From contig AQOF01000005.1 in NCBI GenBank assembly GCA_000565345.1, forward strand, positions 57,797 to 121,796: a DNA stretch of 64,000 bases, given 5' to 3'. This DNA comes from Salinivibrio costicola subsp. costicola ATCC 33508 = LMG 11651. GTDB taxonomy: Bacteria; Pseudomonadota; Gammaproteobacteria; Enterobacterales; Vibrionaceae. Shown here one piece after another: positions 1 through 7,381 of the stretch. The position numbers and the translations under genes were made by a program. Position 1 is the first letter of the stretch; each line of letters begins with the position of its first letter. The notes under the pieces were generated by a model. That model was not told the origin of the DNA, ran no database searches, and was given only the letters and a program-made list of their open reading frames with translations.

Positions 1-1
1 G

Positions 2-49
2 ATTTTGGCTTACTTCCTTAAGAAAGAATATTGGCGCGATGTGCACTGA
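2..49 (+). CDS. petC: Cytochrome c1 of the bc1 complex, C-terminal end only
   Basis: The first bases read in frame as a short tail ending LAYFLKKEYWRDVH and a TGA stop at 47-49. This matches the membrane-anchoring C-terminus of gammaproteobacterial cytochrome c1, the haem subunit of ubiquinol-cytochrome c reductase. The family ends with a hydrophobic helix followed by a short basic cytoplasmic tail of this kind. In Vibrio, petABC lies just upstream of sspAB, which agrees with the next gene. Only about 15 codons are inside the window, so the call rests on the tail motif and on synteny. Confidence 0.75.
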   Translation: MLAYFLKKEYWRDVH

Positions 50-76
50 TCGGTTAATCTAGTGTGTTGCTAATCC

Positions 77-110
77 GCAATGGGGGCTTGTAGTCCCCAT
101 TGCTTTCTAT
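77..110 (+). terminator. Rho-independent terminator after petC
   Basis: A 9-bp perfect stem (GCAATGGGG at 77-85 with CCCCATTGC at 95-103) is followed by a short T-rich tail. It separates the petABC end from sspA, although its T tract is weak and some read-through is possible. Confidence 0.65.
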
Positions 111-136
111 TGATATTGAACATCCTGGAGGGGTTG

Positions 137-775
137 ATGGCTGTTGCTGCCAATAAACGCTCGGTGATGACGTTATTCTCTGACGCATCTGATTTATATA
201 GTCATCAGGTACGCATCGTCCTCGCAGAGAAAGGTGTCAGTGTAGAAATCGAGCTGGTGGATCCGAATAATCTGCCAGAAGATCTGGTTGACTTAAATCC
301 TTATAACTCTGTTCCAACCTTGATTGACCGTGAGTTAGCGCTGTATAACGCAGACATCATCATGGAATACTTGGATGAGCGTTTCCCTCACCCGCCATTG
401 ATGCCGGTTTATCCTGTCGCGCGTGCACAAAGCCGCTTGATGATGTATCGCATTAAGCGTAACTGGTATACCTTGGTGGATCAGATCATGCAGGGCAGTG
501 CGGATGAGGCGGATAAAGCCCGTAAGCAATTACGTGAAGAGCTCCTGGCTCTGGCGCCTGTCTTTGCCGAAGATCCTTACTTCTTAAGTGAAGAATTTAG
601 CCTTGTTGATTGCTACTTAGCGCCACTTTTATGGCGTTTACCTGCACTGGGTATCGAACTGACCGGTCAGGGCTCAAAGCAAGTCAAAGACTACATGACG
701 CGTCTGTTTGAGCGTGATTCGTTTCTCGCCTCACTGACAGAAGCTGAACGTGAAATGCGACTAACAGGTCAATAA
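137..775 (+). CDS. sspA: Stringent starvation protein A
   Basis: SspA is a glutathione S-transferase-fold protein that binds RNA polymerase and acts as a transcription factor in starvation and acid stress; it has no GST activity. The product is 212 residues, the family length. It begins MAVAANKRSVMTLFS and carries the SspA signature PHPPLMPVYPVARA near residue 85; the C-terminal GST helical domain includes the stretch FSLVDCYLAPLLWRLP. I chose the ATG at 137 over the upstream ATG at 80 because it gives the standard N-terminus and follows a CTGGAGG ribosome site. Its TAA overlaps the sspB ATG by one base, so the two are co-transcribed and probably translationally coupled. Confidence 0.97.
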   Translation: MAVAANKRSVMTLFSDASDLYSHQVRIVLAEKGVSVEIELVDPNNLPEDLVDLNPYNSVPTLIDRELALYNADIIMEYLDERFPHPPLMPVYPVARAQSRLMMYRIKRNWYTLVDQIMQGSADEADKARKQLREELLALAPVFAEDPYFLSEEFSLVDCYLAPLLWRLPALGIELTGQGSKQVKDYMTRLFERDSFLASLTEAEREMRLTGQ

Positions 776-1299
776 TGTCTACATCTGAATTTGCCATGAC
801 ACCGCGCCGTCCTTATTTGGTTCGGGCGTTTTACGACTGGTTACTGGACAACGATCTCACGCCACACATTGTGGTCGATGCGACCTTACCAGGGACGCAA
901 GTACCGTTTGATTACGTCAAAGACGGGCAAATTGTACTGAACATCGCCCCTCGAGCAGTCGGTAATCTTGAACTCAGTAACGAGCATGTGTGCTTTAACG
1001 CGCGCTTTGGCGGTAAACCGCAGCAAGTGATGGTGCCAATGGCAGCCGTGCTTGCACTGTATGCGCGTGAAAATGGCGCCGGGACCATGTTTGAAATGGA
1101 GCCTGCCTACGCCAACGCTCATGACGAGATGTTCGAGGACGAGACGTTCGAACCGGCACCGACCGAAGAGGACGAGCCATCGCTTGTCTCTGTTGACAGT
1201 GTTGACGATCCAGACGCACTGCCACAGGCCGATGACGAACCAGAAGCGCCAGCGGCGCCGAGTAAAAAAGGCAAGCCGACGCTTACCGTGGTGAAATAA
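775..1299 (+). CDS. sspB: ClpXP protease specificity-enhancing factor SspB
   Basis: SspB is the adaptor that delivers ssrA-tagged proteins to ClpXP. The N-terminal substrate-binding domain is evident from TPRRPYLVRAFYDWLLDN and NIAPRAVGNLEL (first 115 residues or so). A long acidic, low-complexity linker follows (residues about 118-160), and the C-terminus is the short basic ClpX-docking tail ending KPTLTVVK. This three-part layout is typical of the family. At 174 residues it is slightly longer than E. coli SspB, mainly in the linker. It overlaps sspA by one base (TAATG). Confidence 0.97.
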   Translation: MSTSEFAMTPRRPYLVRAFYDWLLDNDLTPHIVVDATLPGTQVPFDYVKDGQIVLNIAPRAVGNLELSNEHVCFNARFGGKPQQVMVPMAAVLALYARENGAGTMFEMEPAYANAHDEMFEDETFEPAPTEEDEPSLVSVDSVDDPDALPQADDEPEAPAAPSKKGKPTLTVVK

Positions 1300-1322
1300 C
1301 CACTTGGCAGGTTAAACGATGA

Positions 1323-1355
1323 CAAAAAACCAGCATCTCGATGCTGGTTTTTTTA
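1323..1355 (+). terminator. Rho-independent terminator after sspAB
   Basis: A stem AACCAGCAT / ATGCTGGTT with loop CTCG (1328-1349) is followed by seven T. It ends the sspAB transcript before the convergent pyrI gene. Confidence 0.9.
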
Positions 1356-1432
1356 TGTGTTACGCACGCGGCAGGCGCAGTGCAAGCGCGCCCGCAACCG
1401 AGCACCCTCGCACTAGGGCTAGACAGCGAGGA

Positions 1433-1900
1433 CTAGTGACGCTCGGTCATGATCTCGCGTGAGAATACCTTCTCACAGTACTTGCAGCAGAGCTTCACAT
1501 CGTCTGCCTCCGTGAGCACTCGGAATGAGCTATCGACAGCCGGCTCGCCATGGGTAATGCAGTTAGAGTTTGGGCAGCTAAACACCCCTTGAATCACCTC
1601 AGGCAATGTCAGCGGCAGCTTGGCGACCACTTGATAATCTTCAATTTGATTCACCGTTGCCTGTGGCGCGTACAGGGCAAGCTGACTGGCTTGATCTTCG
1701 CTGATCACCACGTTCTCGATTTTGATCAAATCTTTACTGCCGAGCGCCGACGAAGGAAGATTCAAACCAATAGTGATCCGCTGATCGCTACCATGCATTT
1801 GAAACAGGTTTAAGATCTTAAAGCCAATGTGCGCGGGGATATGATCAATCACAGTGCCGTGGCAGATCGCTTCGACTTGTAGTTTATTATCCGTGCTCAT
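1433..1900 (-). CDS. pyrI: Aspartate carbamoyltransferase regulatory chain
   Basis: PyrI is the allosteric subunit of aspartate transcarbamoylase; it binds CTP and ATP and does not catalyse. At 155 residues it has the usual length. An N-terminal nucleotide-binding domain (about residues 1-97, beginning [20 protein letters not shown]) is followed by a C-terminal zinc domain with four cysteines in the pattern CPNSNC and later CKYC, which contacts PyrB. Its start overlaps the pyrB stop by four bases. Both genes follow the pyrL attenuator, so pyrimidine supply should control them together. Confidence 0.97.
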   Translation of the reverse strand: MSTDNKLQVEAICHGTVIDHIPAHIGFKILNLFQMHGSDQRITIGLNLPSSALGSKDLIKIENVVISEDQASQLALYAPQATVNQIEDYQVVAKLPLTLPEVIQGVFSCPNSNCITHGEPAVDSSFRVLTEADDVKLCCKYCEKVFSREIMTERH

Positions 1901-2841
1901 TTTGCAACTCCTTCAACCTGTTCATTTAACACCAGCGCGAGTAGAGCCTCTCGGGCATACACCCCATTTTCTGCTTGCTCAAAGTAATACGCGTGCGGGG
2001 TTTTATCGACATCAACGGTAATTTCATCCACGCGTGGCAGCGGATGCATCACCTTCATATTCGGCTTGGCATCACGCAGCATGCCGGCACTTAAAATAAA
2101 CGCTGATTTAATGTGGGCGTATTCTGACTCATCAAAGCGCTCTTTTTGCACCCGTGTCATGTAAAGTACATCTAACTCAGGCACCACATCGCTAATGCTA
2201 CTGTGTAGGCTATACGGGTGGCCGCCCGCGGCAAGTTCATCAAGCAGGTGCTCTGGCATGGCGAGTGCATCCGGGGCGATGTAAAAGAAGCGGTTGCCCT
2301 CAAACTTTGATAACGCCTGGGTCAGCGAATGCACGGTACGGCCGTATTTGAGATCTCCCACCATGGCGATATTTAAGTTATCCAAGCGGCCCTGGGTTTC
2401 GTAAATCGAGAACAAATCGAGCAAGGTTTGGGTCGGGTGCTGATTCGCGCCGTCGCCACCATTCACCACCGGCACGCCTTCAGAAAACTCAGACGCTAAT
2501 CGCGCAGCGCCTTCTTTTGGGTGACGCATGACAAAGCCATCAACGTAAGAAGAAATCACACGGACCGAATCAGCCAAGGTTTCGCCTTTTTTGCCTGACG
2601 AGGTATTGCCGCCGTCGGGAAAGCCAATTACCGAGCCGCCAAGGCGCTGAATCGCGGTTTCAAAGGACAACCGAGTGCGGGTTGACGCTTCAAAAAAGCA
2701 GCTAGCAATCACTTTATTTTTTAACAGCGTCGGGTTCGGGCGGGCTTTAAGTTCGCCCGCCGTGGCAACGATTAACTCTAGCTCGTCGCGGCTGAGCTCG
2801 GGAATGGAAATAATATGTTTGTGATAAAGCGTATTGGCCAT
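1897..2841 (-). CDS. pyrB: Aspartate carbamoyltransferase catalytic chain
   Basis: PyrB condenses carbamoyl phosphate with aspartate, the first committed step of pyrimidine synthesis. The 314-residue product has the carbamoyl-phosphate motif STRTRLSFE (around residue 54), the [10 protein letters not shown] motif (around 137) and the late HPLPRVDEI motif. Length and layout match the class B enzymes that pair with PyrI to form the dodecameric holoenzyme. It is preceded by a leader peptide gene with an intrinsic terminator at 2877-2904 and by a strong promoter at 3011-3038, as in the enterobacterial pyrBI operon. Confidence 0.98.
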   Translation of the reverse strand: MANTLYHKHIISIPELSRDELELIVATAGELKARPNPTLLKNKVIASCFFEASTRTRLSFETAIQRLGGSVIGFPDGGNTSSGKKGETLADSVRVISSYVDGFVMRHPKEGAARLASEFSEGVPVVNGGDGANQHPTQTLLDLFSIYETQGRLDNLNIAMVGDLKYGRTVHSLTQALSKFEGNRFFYIAPDALAMPEHLLDELAAGGHPYSLHSSISDVVPELDVLYMTRVQKERFDESEYAHIKSAFILSAGMLRDAKPNMKVMHPLPRVDEITVDVDKTPHAYYFEQAENGVYAREALLALVLNEQVEGVAK

Positions 2842-2868
2842 AACGCGAGTCCCTTTCTTTGCAGTGTG

Positions 2869-2979
2869 CTACAGGCAAAAAAAACCTCCGAAACGGAGGC
2901 TTTTACGATCACGACCAATGCGAATGCCGTCCCGCGATGGGGCGGATAAATCGCTGTTTGTGGGTGGAATAACCAACAT
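2869..2979 (-). CDS. pyrL: pyrBI operon leader peptide
   Basis: A 36-codon frame begins at ATG 2979, about 30 bases after the -10 box, and ends at TAG 2869-2871, downstream of the attenuator stem. It runs straight through the terminator hairpin; its last residues are GGFFCL, comparable with GAFFCL near the end of E. coli PyrL. In the known mechanism, high UTP keeps polymerase ahead of the ribosome so the terminator forms, while low UTP lets the ribosome close up and block it. The rest of the peptide is not conserved with E. coli. The start has only a weak AGAAG ribosome site. The function is inferred from position and overlap with the hairpin. Confidence 0.8.
   Translation of the reverse strand: MLVIPPTNSDLSAPSRDGIRIGRDRKSLRFGGFFCL
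2877..2904 (-). terminator. pyrBI attenuator (intrinsic terminator)
   Basis: On the minus strand a 6-bp stem CCTCCG / CGGAGG with loop TTT is followed by eight T. It lies inside the pyrL frame, about 35 bases before the pyrB start. This is the arrangement needed for UTP-sensitive, translation-coupled attenuation. Confidence 0.85.
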
Positions 2980-3010
2980 AACTTCTGGCCGTGTAGTGAA
3001 ATCTGGCCGA

Positions 3011-3038
3011 ATTATACGCCCCTATTTGTGCTGTGCAA
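3011..3038 (-). promoter_or_regulatory. Sigma-70 promoter for pyrL-pyrB-pyrI
   Basis: The minus strand reads TTGCAC (3038-3033), a 16-base spacer, then a perfect TATAAT (3016-3011). The start of transcription would fall near 3004, about 25 bases before pyrL. The promoter begins only 17 bases past the argF stop, so argF and pyrB are separate units in tandem. Confidence 0.8.
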
Positions 3039-3054
3039 GCAAAAGTGCAATCGT

Positions 3055-4062
3055 TTACGCGCTTGCTTTGACGAGTGTGGCAATCATCACAGCCTTGATG
3101 GTATGGAGGCGGTTCTCGGCTTGATCAAAGACGATCGATTGCGCTGATTCAAATACCGCGTCGGTCACTTCCAGGCCATTGAGCCCGTATTGATCGGCAA
3201 TTTGTTTACCCACGCCGGTCTCGTCATTATGAAACGCGGGCAAGCAGTGCATGAACTTGGCATCTGAGTTCTCGGTGGCGGCCATCAAACCGGGGTTGAC
3301 TTGATAAGGGGTGAGATCCGCCACCCGCTGCGCCCAAACCGATTCTGGCTCGCCCATCGACACCCAGATGTCGGTATAAATAAAATCACAGCCTTTCACC
3401 GCCGCCGTATCTTCCGTGAGTGTGATCGTTGCTCCAGTACTGGCGGCAATATCTTGGCAGGTGGCAATCAAATCCGCCTCAGGCCAATAGGCTTTAGGGC
3501 CAATCAGGCGTAAATCCATCCCCATTTTCGCCGCGCCCACCATCAACGAATTGCCCATGTTATTGCGCGCATCACCCACATACGCAAAAGCGATTTGATT
3601 GAGCGGCTTGTCACTGTGCGCTTGCATGGTGAGTAAATCCGCCAGTACTTGAGTGGGATGAAAATCATCGGTAAGGCCATTCCACACCGGCACACCGGCA
3701 TGGGCGGCTAAGGTTTCTACTACCTCTTGACCAAACCCACGATACTGAATGCCATCGTACATTCTCCCTAACACCCGCGCGGTGTCCTTCATGGTCTCTT
3801 TATGGCCAATTTGGCTGCCGCTGGGACCGAGATACGTAACTTGTGCGCCTTGATCAAACGCCGCCACTTCAAACGCACAGCGCGTACGGGTTGAGGTTTT
3901 CTCAAAAATAAGGGCAATGTTTTTGCCCGTCAGCTGTGGGGTTTCCTCACCACAGGCTTTGGCCGCTTTAAGGGCGGCGGCATCATCAATCAGATCGTGG
4001 ATTTGCTGAGGTGACAAGTCGAGTAAGGTGAGCAGTGATTGCTGGTAGAGGTCGCTTTTCAT
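3055..4062 (-). CDS. argF: Ornithine carbamoyltransferase
   Basis: The enzyme makes citrulline from ornithine and carbamoyl phosphate in arginine synthesis. The 335-residue product has the carbamoyl-phosphate motif STRTRCAFE (about residue 57), [11 protein letters not shown] (about 132) and the ornithine-binding HCLPAFHND (about 274). It is 35-40% alike in layout to PyrB next door, as expected for paralogous transcarbamoylases. An arginine deiminase gene lies 5 kb away, so a catabolic role cannot be excluded from sequence alone. Candidate ArgR sites upstream favour the biosynthetic role. E. coli argI is also a neighbour of rraB and pyrBI. Confidence 0.95.
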   Translation of the reverse strand: MKSDLYQQSLLTLLDLSPQQIHDLIDDAAALKAAKACGEETPQLTGKNIALIFEKTSTRTRCAFEVAAFDQGAQVTYLGPSGSQIGHKETMKDTARVLGRMYDGIQYRGFGQEVVETLAAHAGVPVWNGLTDDFHPTQVLADLLTMQAHSDKPLNQIAFAYVGDARNNMGNSLMVGAAKMGMDLRLIGPKAYWPEADLIATCQDIAASTGATITLTEDTAAVKGCDFIYTDIWVSMGEPESVWAQRVADLTPYQVNPGLMAATENSDAKFMHCLPAFHNDETGVGKQIADQYGLNGLEVTDAVFESAQSIVFDQAENRLHTIKAVMIATLVKASA

Positions 4063-4384
4063 ATTTATCCCTAAATGACGCGCTATATTGAATATTAAAT
4101 CGATATTTGTATTTAATTATTCCTTGATGGTAAAGCGCGTGTCAGCAAGATGCAAGCGACAAAACCGAGCGTAAAGGCCATCAATTAACCATTAACACAC
4201 CGTTTTGAAGGTTTTCTGACCGCAGGAGGGGGATTTAATCAAGCACTGACAATGCTGATAAATTGGCGACAAACGACACAATCCTTTTACCGCCTTATAG
4301 CGAGGGAATGACAGGGCAGTGCGACGAGTGCGAGATAGTGTTTCTGTCCTCAAGGGCAACGACACTATTAGGAAGGAGAACACC
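4063..4384. other. Intergenic region between argF and the small exported gene
   Basis: About 320 bases without a convincing gene. It holds the ARG boxes (4087-4125) and a 7-bp inverted repeat ATAGTGT (4335-4341) / ACACTAT (4362-4368) just before the ribosome site of the next gene. The minus-strand open frame that crosses it has no recognisable product and runs antisense to a better-supported gene. Confidence 0.5.
4087..4125 (-). promoter_or_regulatory. Candidate tandem ARG boxes upstream of argF
   Basis: Two 18-base windows, 4087-4104 and 4108-4125, are separated by exactly three bases, the classic spacing of ArgR hexamer sites. The first has TGAAT-ATTA-AATCG (8 of 10 conserved positions of TGAAT-N4-ATTCA); the second is weaker, with a good ATTCC half. 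They lie 25-63 bases upstream of argF in very AT-rich DNA. The match is by eye. Confidence 0.5.
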
Positions 4385-4627
4385 ATGAAAACACACAACC
4401 AAGCACTGACTCTTAGCGCACTGATGATGATAGTTGGCCTAGCGGGCCCGGCAATGGCGAATGACGAGCCGATGCAGCCTGCAGACGGCCAGCCAGCGGT
4501 GACTTGCCCTGAAGGTGGCACGGATTGCGACACCCAGCCAATACCAGAAGACGACAACAGCGCCTGGCCACCGGAAGAAGAAACCTGGCCCGCCGATGAC
4601 AACAGCGAAGACCCCGCCATGCAGTAA
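4385..4627 (+). CDS. Small exported acidic, proline-rich protein of unknown function
   Basis: I do not recognise this protein. The 80-residue frame begins at ATG 4385 after a good AGGAAGGAG site; an in-frame start upstream at 4319 lacks one. It starts with a classic signal peptide: MKTHN, a hydrophobic run LTLSALMMIVGLAG, and a likely cleavage site after PAMA at about residue 25. The mature part of about 55 residues is strongly acidic (many D and E), rich in P and W, and has two cysteines (TCPEGGTDC) that could form a disulfide. There are no other domains. It stands alone, opposite in direction to argF. A periplasmic or secreted location is inferred. Confidence 0.65.
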   Translation: MKTHNQALTLSALMMIVGLAGPAMANDEPMQPADGQPAVTCPEGGTDCDTQPIPEDDNSAWPPEEETWPADDNSEDPAMQ

Positions 4628-4742
4628 GTGGTGTCACAGAACTCAGTAAGCAAAGCATGAGTGCCGTCACACTGGCGGCGCTTGTTTTGCCACCACTGCG
4701 CTAAGTGCTCAAAAACCATACTGAATTGACCCCCCTTACAAC

Positions 4743-4771
4743 TAGACACCCTGTTTGCCTTCCCCTATAAT
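4743..4771 (+). promoter_or_regulatory. Promoter of tRNA-Ile(CAU)
   Basis: TAGACA (4743-4748), a 17-base spacer and a perfect TATAAT (4766-4771) lie just before the tRNA. Transcription would start near 4778, leaving a very short 5' leader. Confidence 0.75.
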
Positions 4772-4783
4772 CCCAGTCCACTC

Positions 4784-4859
4784 GGCCCCTTAGCTCAGTG
4801 GTTAGAGCAGTCGACTCATAATCGATTGGTCCCCAGTTCAAGTCTGGGAGGGGCCACCA
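4784..4859 (+). tRNA. ileX: tRNA-Ile with CAU anticodon (lysidine-modified, reads AUA)
   Basis: The 76-base cloverleaf starts GGCCCCT and ends AGGGGCC-A-CCA with encoded CCA. The anticodon CAT is at 4817-4819 in the loop CTCATAA, closed by a 5-bp stem (4810-4814 / 4822-4826, one G-U). The T arm is CCCAG-TTCAAGT-CTGGG. CAU would suggest methionine, but the acceptor and arms match the minor isoleucine tRNA of E. coli (ileX/ileY), whose C34 is changed to lysidine by TilS. The gene is monocistronic with its own promoter and terminator. Confidence 0.93.
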
Positions 4860-4867
4860 GATTCTAG

Positions 4868-4903
4868 AAGGTTAGTAAGCGTAGTGTTTACTAACCTTTT
4901 TTT
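4868..4903 (+). terminator. Rho-independent terminator after tRNA-Ile
   Basis: A long stem AAGGTTAGTAA (4868-4878) / TTACTAACCTT (4888-4898) is followed by a run of T, nine bases after the tRNA CCA end. Confidence 0.9.
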
Positions 4904-5072
4904 GTACCTGACGATTTTGGGTCAGGTAATGGGTCAGGTAAGCCCCGATCACGCACTCTTCCCTATCTTCTCCCAATACTAATTCGAATACTACGCTGTT
5001 GCCAAATGTGTCCTTCTGGCGGATAAATCTCTCCCATGGAGCACAAAGATAGATTGAACTCGCAAACCAATC
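4904..5072. other. Intergenic region between tRNA-Ile and hipBA, with a 12-bp tandem repeat
   Basis: No gene is seen. Directly after the tRNA terminator, GGGTCAGGTAA(T/G) occurs twice in tandem (4919-4930 and 4931-4942), with a related CCTGAC at 4907-4912. Short direct repeats of this sort are common just upstream of tRNA-linked integrase genes, but no integrase frame is present here. It may be the scar of a lost integrative element; this is inference only. Confidence 0.4.
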
Positions 5073-5194
5073 ATAAGTGACTTAAATTGCACTTATAGGT
5101 GATTTCGTATACATTTATCGCAAAAGTGAGTTATAGTGAACTTATGTGGTGAGGCGAACTTAAAAGTAACAAAAGTACATTTAAAGGCACTTAT
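5073..5194 (+). promoter_or_regulatory. hipBA promoter with three operator-like palindromes
   Basis: Three copies of the 20-base pattern AAGT-N12-ACTT lie at 5075-5094, 5124-5143 and 5173-5192. The first is the best, with 7-bp arms ATAAGTG / CACTTAT (5073-5096). They are spaced 49 bases apart, start to start. A likely promoter is TTGCAC (5087-5092) and TATACA (5108-5113) with a 15-base spacer, so the first palindrome covers the -35 box. The third abuts the hipB ATG at 5193. This suits HipB autorepression; E. coli hipBA also has several spaced operators. Confidence 0.65.
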
Positions 5195-5528
5195 GAAAAA
5201 AGGTAAGAGTGTAAAGGCACAACCTATGCCTGATTTGAATACCGAGTTCAGTATGGAAACGCTGGGGAGCGCTATTCGCTCAAAGCGCACCGATAGAGGC
5301 TGGCGTATTGATGATCTCGCTTCAAAAGCCAATTTATCTCGCAGAACAGTCATGAAGATAGAAAAAGGCGATACCAGTGTCACCTTTGCCAATGTACTTG
5401 TCCTCATGGACACCTTAGGGCTGTCATTACGCCTTATCGACCTAAACCTATTTGCTCGTCCACATAGCCAAATAACCTCTCACGCTGAAAACAGCGTGAT
5501 AAGCAGTGAGGACGGTTGGTATGAGTAA
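5193..5528 (+). CDS. hipB: HipB-type antitoxin, XRE-family HTH regulator
   Basis: The 111-residue product carries a Cro/C1-type helix-turn-helix (about residues 21-83), seen in LGSAIRSKRTDRGWRIDDLA, the recognition segment NLSRRTVMKIEKGDTSVTF and a following helix VLVLMDTLGLSLRLID. Role by family: it binds and neutralises HipA and represses the operon. I chose ATG 5193 (AAAGG six bases upstream) over the GTG at 5136, because the longer start would run through two operator-like palindromes. The end overlaps hipA by eight bases, so the two are translationally coupled. The low GC content of the pair relative to its neighbours suggests acquisition. Confidence 0.85.
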   Translation: MKKGKSVKAQPMPDLNTEFSMETLGSAIRSKRTDRGWRIDDLASKANLSRRTVMKIEKGDTSVTFANVLVLMDTLGLSLRLIDLNLFARPHSQITSHAENSVISSEDGWYE

Positions 5529-6927
5529 GTTACAACAGCTAGACGTGTTTATCGGTACGAATACCAAAATTGGCCGTTTGATTCTCCCCGTCGGAACAGA
5601 AACAGAGTTCTCATTCATCTATGAAGATGAATGGAAACACACGGGGTTCCCGATTTCACAACACATCCCTTTCGTTGATCAGGCTTCGCCACGCAGTATC
5701 GAGAACTATCTCAGAAACCTCCTTCCTGAAGGAGAAGCCTTTGAGGAAATGATACAAAACACCACCATCTCCAAAAGCAACACGTTCGGACTAATTCGTA
5801 AGCTTGGTGCGGAAACATCTGGTGCATTATCTTTTCGAGTGCCAGGTTCGGAGCCTCAAGAAACCAGCTTTAGACCTGTACCTAATGAGGAGTTGGTAGA
5901 CCGATTAGAGCGTAACTTAGCGCCATTGGTTTATTGGGATGGCAAGGTTCGCCTTTCGGTTGCAGGTGTGCAAAATAAGTTAAACGTACTTAAGCGCGGC
6001 GATGAATGGGGGTTTGGGGAAGGCAAATTAAGTTCAAACTACATTCTGAAGTTTGAAAGCGGTAAAGCACCGTGTATTGCTGTTAATGAGTTCTTCTGCA
6101 TGACATTAGCCAAGCTAGCTGGTTTGGACGTCGCTAATGTTGAGTTAACTCGCATTGGGAAGACGAGGACACTGAGCATAGAGCGGTTCGATCGAGCCTA
6201 TATCGCGACTCGTGATGTCGTTCAACGAAAGCATGTGATTGATGGTTGTCAGGCAACTGACTTACCTCCAGGCTACAAATACGAGCGTCAGAATGGGGAT
6301 GAAGGCGATGGCGTGTATATGCGTGATGGCGTTTCTTTCCCGCGTCTACTGAGCGTCAAAACCATAGACACGGTAACCACCAATCTAAAACTTACCCAAT
6401 GGATGCTCTTTAATCTCGCAACGCTAAACTATGACGCTCATGGTAAAAATATTAGCTTCTTCGTCACCCCTAAAGGCCTAGAGCTGACCCCTTTTTATGA
6501 CTTAGTGAACATAGAAGCCATTGCTCAAGAGGGAGCAAAGCGCAATTCGCGAAGCGGTAAGTTGTCTGCTGATGAGGGGCGGGCCGCCAGTATCCCTCAA
6601 TATTTTGCAATGTCGATTGGCGATTGGAAAAGTGAAGACTTTCAAAATCCGCCGAAAGGCAACTTCCAACGTCCAATCACCAGCTATGATTTAGCTGAGT
6701 TCGGTGCTCTGCTCGGTTATTCAGGCACCAAAATGGCTTCCATAACGGTAGAAACCGTTGGTGCTATAAAAAATGCCCTGAAGGAAGCGGTTGACCTTAC
6801 CGAAGCTCAAGGAATCGACGATGGGGAACGTGAACACATAGAGCTATGTGTGTCACTCATCCAAACAGAGTGTGCATACTTGCTAACGCAAGCCGACAGT
6901 GTTCCTGAAATGAGTGAGCTTCTTTAA
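5521..6927 (+). CDS. hipA: HipA-type serine/threonine-protein kinase toxin
   Basis: HipA kinases phosphorylate a translation factor (glutamyl-tRNA synthetase in E. coli) and cause growth arrest and persistence. The 468-residue product has an N-terminal HipA_N domain (about residues 5-105), then the kinase core. Visible motifs are the P-loop serine in RLSVAGVQNK (S146), the catalytic-loop DAHGKN (D305; E. coli has DGHAKN) and the metal-binding TPFYD (D327). All key residues are present, so it should be active. It starts at ATG 5521, inside the hipB end, after GAGGACGG. It is somewhat longer than E. coli HipA (440), with an insert around residues 245-270. The target is not predictable from sequence. 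Confidence 0.9.
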   Translation: MSKLQQLDVFIGTNTKIGRLILPVGTETEFSFIYEDEWKHTGFPISQHIPFVDQASPRSIENYLRNLLPEGEAFEEMIQNTTISKSNTFGLIRKLGAETSGALSFRVPGSEPQETSFRPVPNEELVDRLERNLAPLVYWDGKVRLSVAGVQNKLNVLKRGDEWGFGEGKLSSNYILKFESGKAPCIAVNEFFCMTLAKLAGLDVANVELTRIGKTRTLSIERFDRAYIATRDVVQRKHVIDGCQATDLPPGYKYERQNGDEGDGVYMRDGVSFPRLLSVKTIDTVTTNLKLTQWMLFNLATLNYDAHGKNISFFVTPKGLELTPFYDLVNIEAIAQEGAKRNSRSGKLSADEGRAASIPQYFAMSIGDWKSEDFQNPPKGNFQRPITSYDLAEFGALLGYSGTKMASITVETVGAIKNALKEAVDLTEAQGIDDGEREHIELCVSLIQTECAYLLTQADSVPEMSELL

Positions 6928-6936
6928 TGGCGAATG

Positions 6937-7042
6937 CAGAGTAACCAAACTCGACAAGTTTAGCTTGATGGTTTTGTCACGACTTCTGTTCAGGGGTCGA
7001 GCTCAGTATGCATTCCCACGCAGGAGCGTGGGAACGAGTAAT
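6937..7042. repeat. 106-bp direct repeat, copy A, with REP-like hairpin
   Basis: This copy differs from copy B at four positions. Both begin CAGAGTAACCAAACTCGACA and end with a strong hairpin, TTCCCACGC-AGGA-GCGTGGGAA, flanked by CAT and CGAG. I recall the hairpin core as a widespread REP-like repeat in gammaproteobacteria. Copy A starts 10 bases after the hipA stop and could act as its terminator region. Confidence 0.85.
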
Positions 7043-7381
7043 CGTCGCCAATGATACCACTGACGTTAAAGTACGCGTAGGTCGGCATAAGCGCCTTCTC
7101 GATCGCGCAAGCTGGGTGTGATTTCCGCCGCGCGCCCGTTGCACGGCGCCATCGGACATCAAAGCCAAAGATTAACCTCGATGTTAAATTTGGCGCCAAT
7201 CGTAACAGGCGCAGTGCAACTGGCGCCCAGGTGGTATAATGCATCATAGTTGACATCTTGCAGGGGCTTGTGTCACCTACGCCAATGGCACCATCGATGT
7301 ATAAATTTTGTCATTGTAGTGGCCAACTAACATTGGCCACGGTGTTAGATCGTGTAAGAACAGAGATCCGTTCAGCAGAAT

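Noticed and set aside
4192..4749. 185-codon minus-strand open frame
   Set aside because: Overlaps the small exported gene on the opposite strand, has low-complexity serine- and glycine-rich sequence and no good start. The plus-strand gene has a signal peptide and ribosome site.
4784..4859. tRNA-Met from the CAT anticodon
   Set aside because: Acceptor stem, D arm and T arm agree with the minor tRNA-Ile that carries lysidine at position 34, not with initiator or elongator tRNA-Met.
4784..6927. Genomic island at tRNA-Ile
   Set aside because: No integrase, no second attachment site and only a two-gene cargo. Kept only as a weak scar hypothesis.
6990..7256. 88-codon minus-strand open frame between the 106-bp repeats
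   Set aside because: Its end is encoded by the repeat hairpin itself and no protein family is recognisable. Treated as non-coding.
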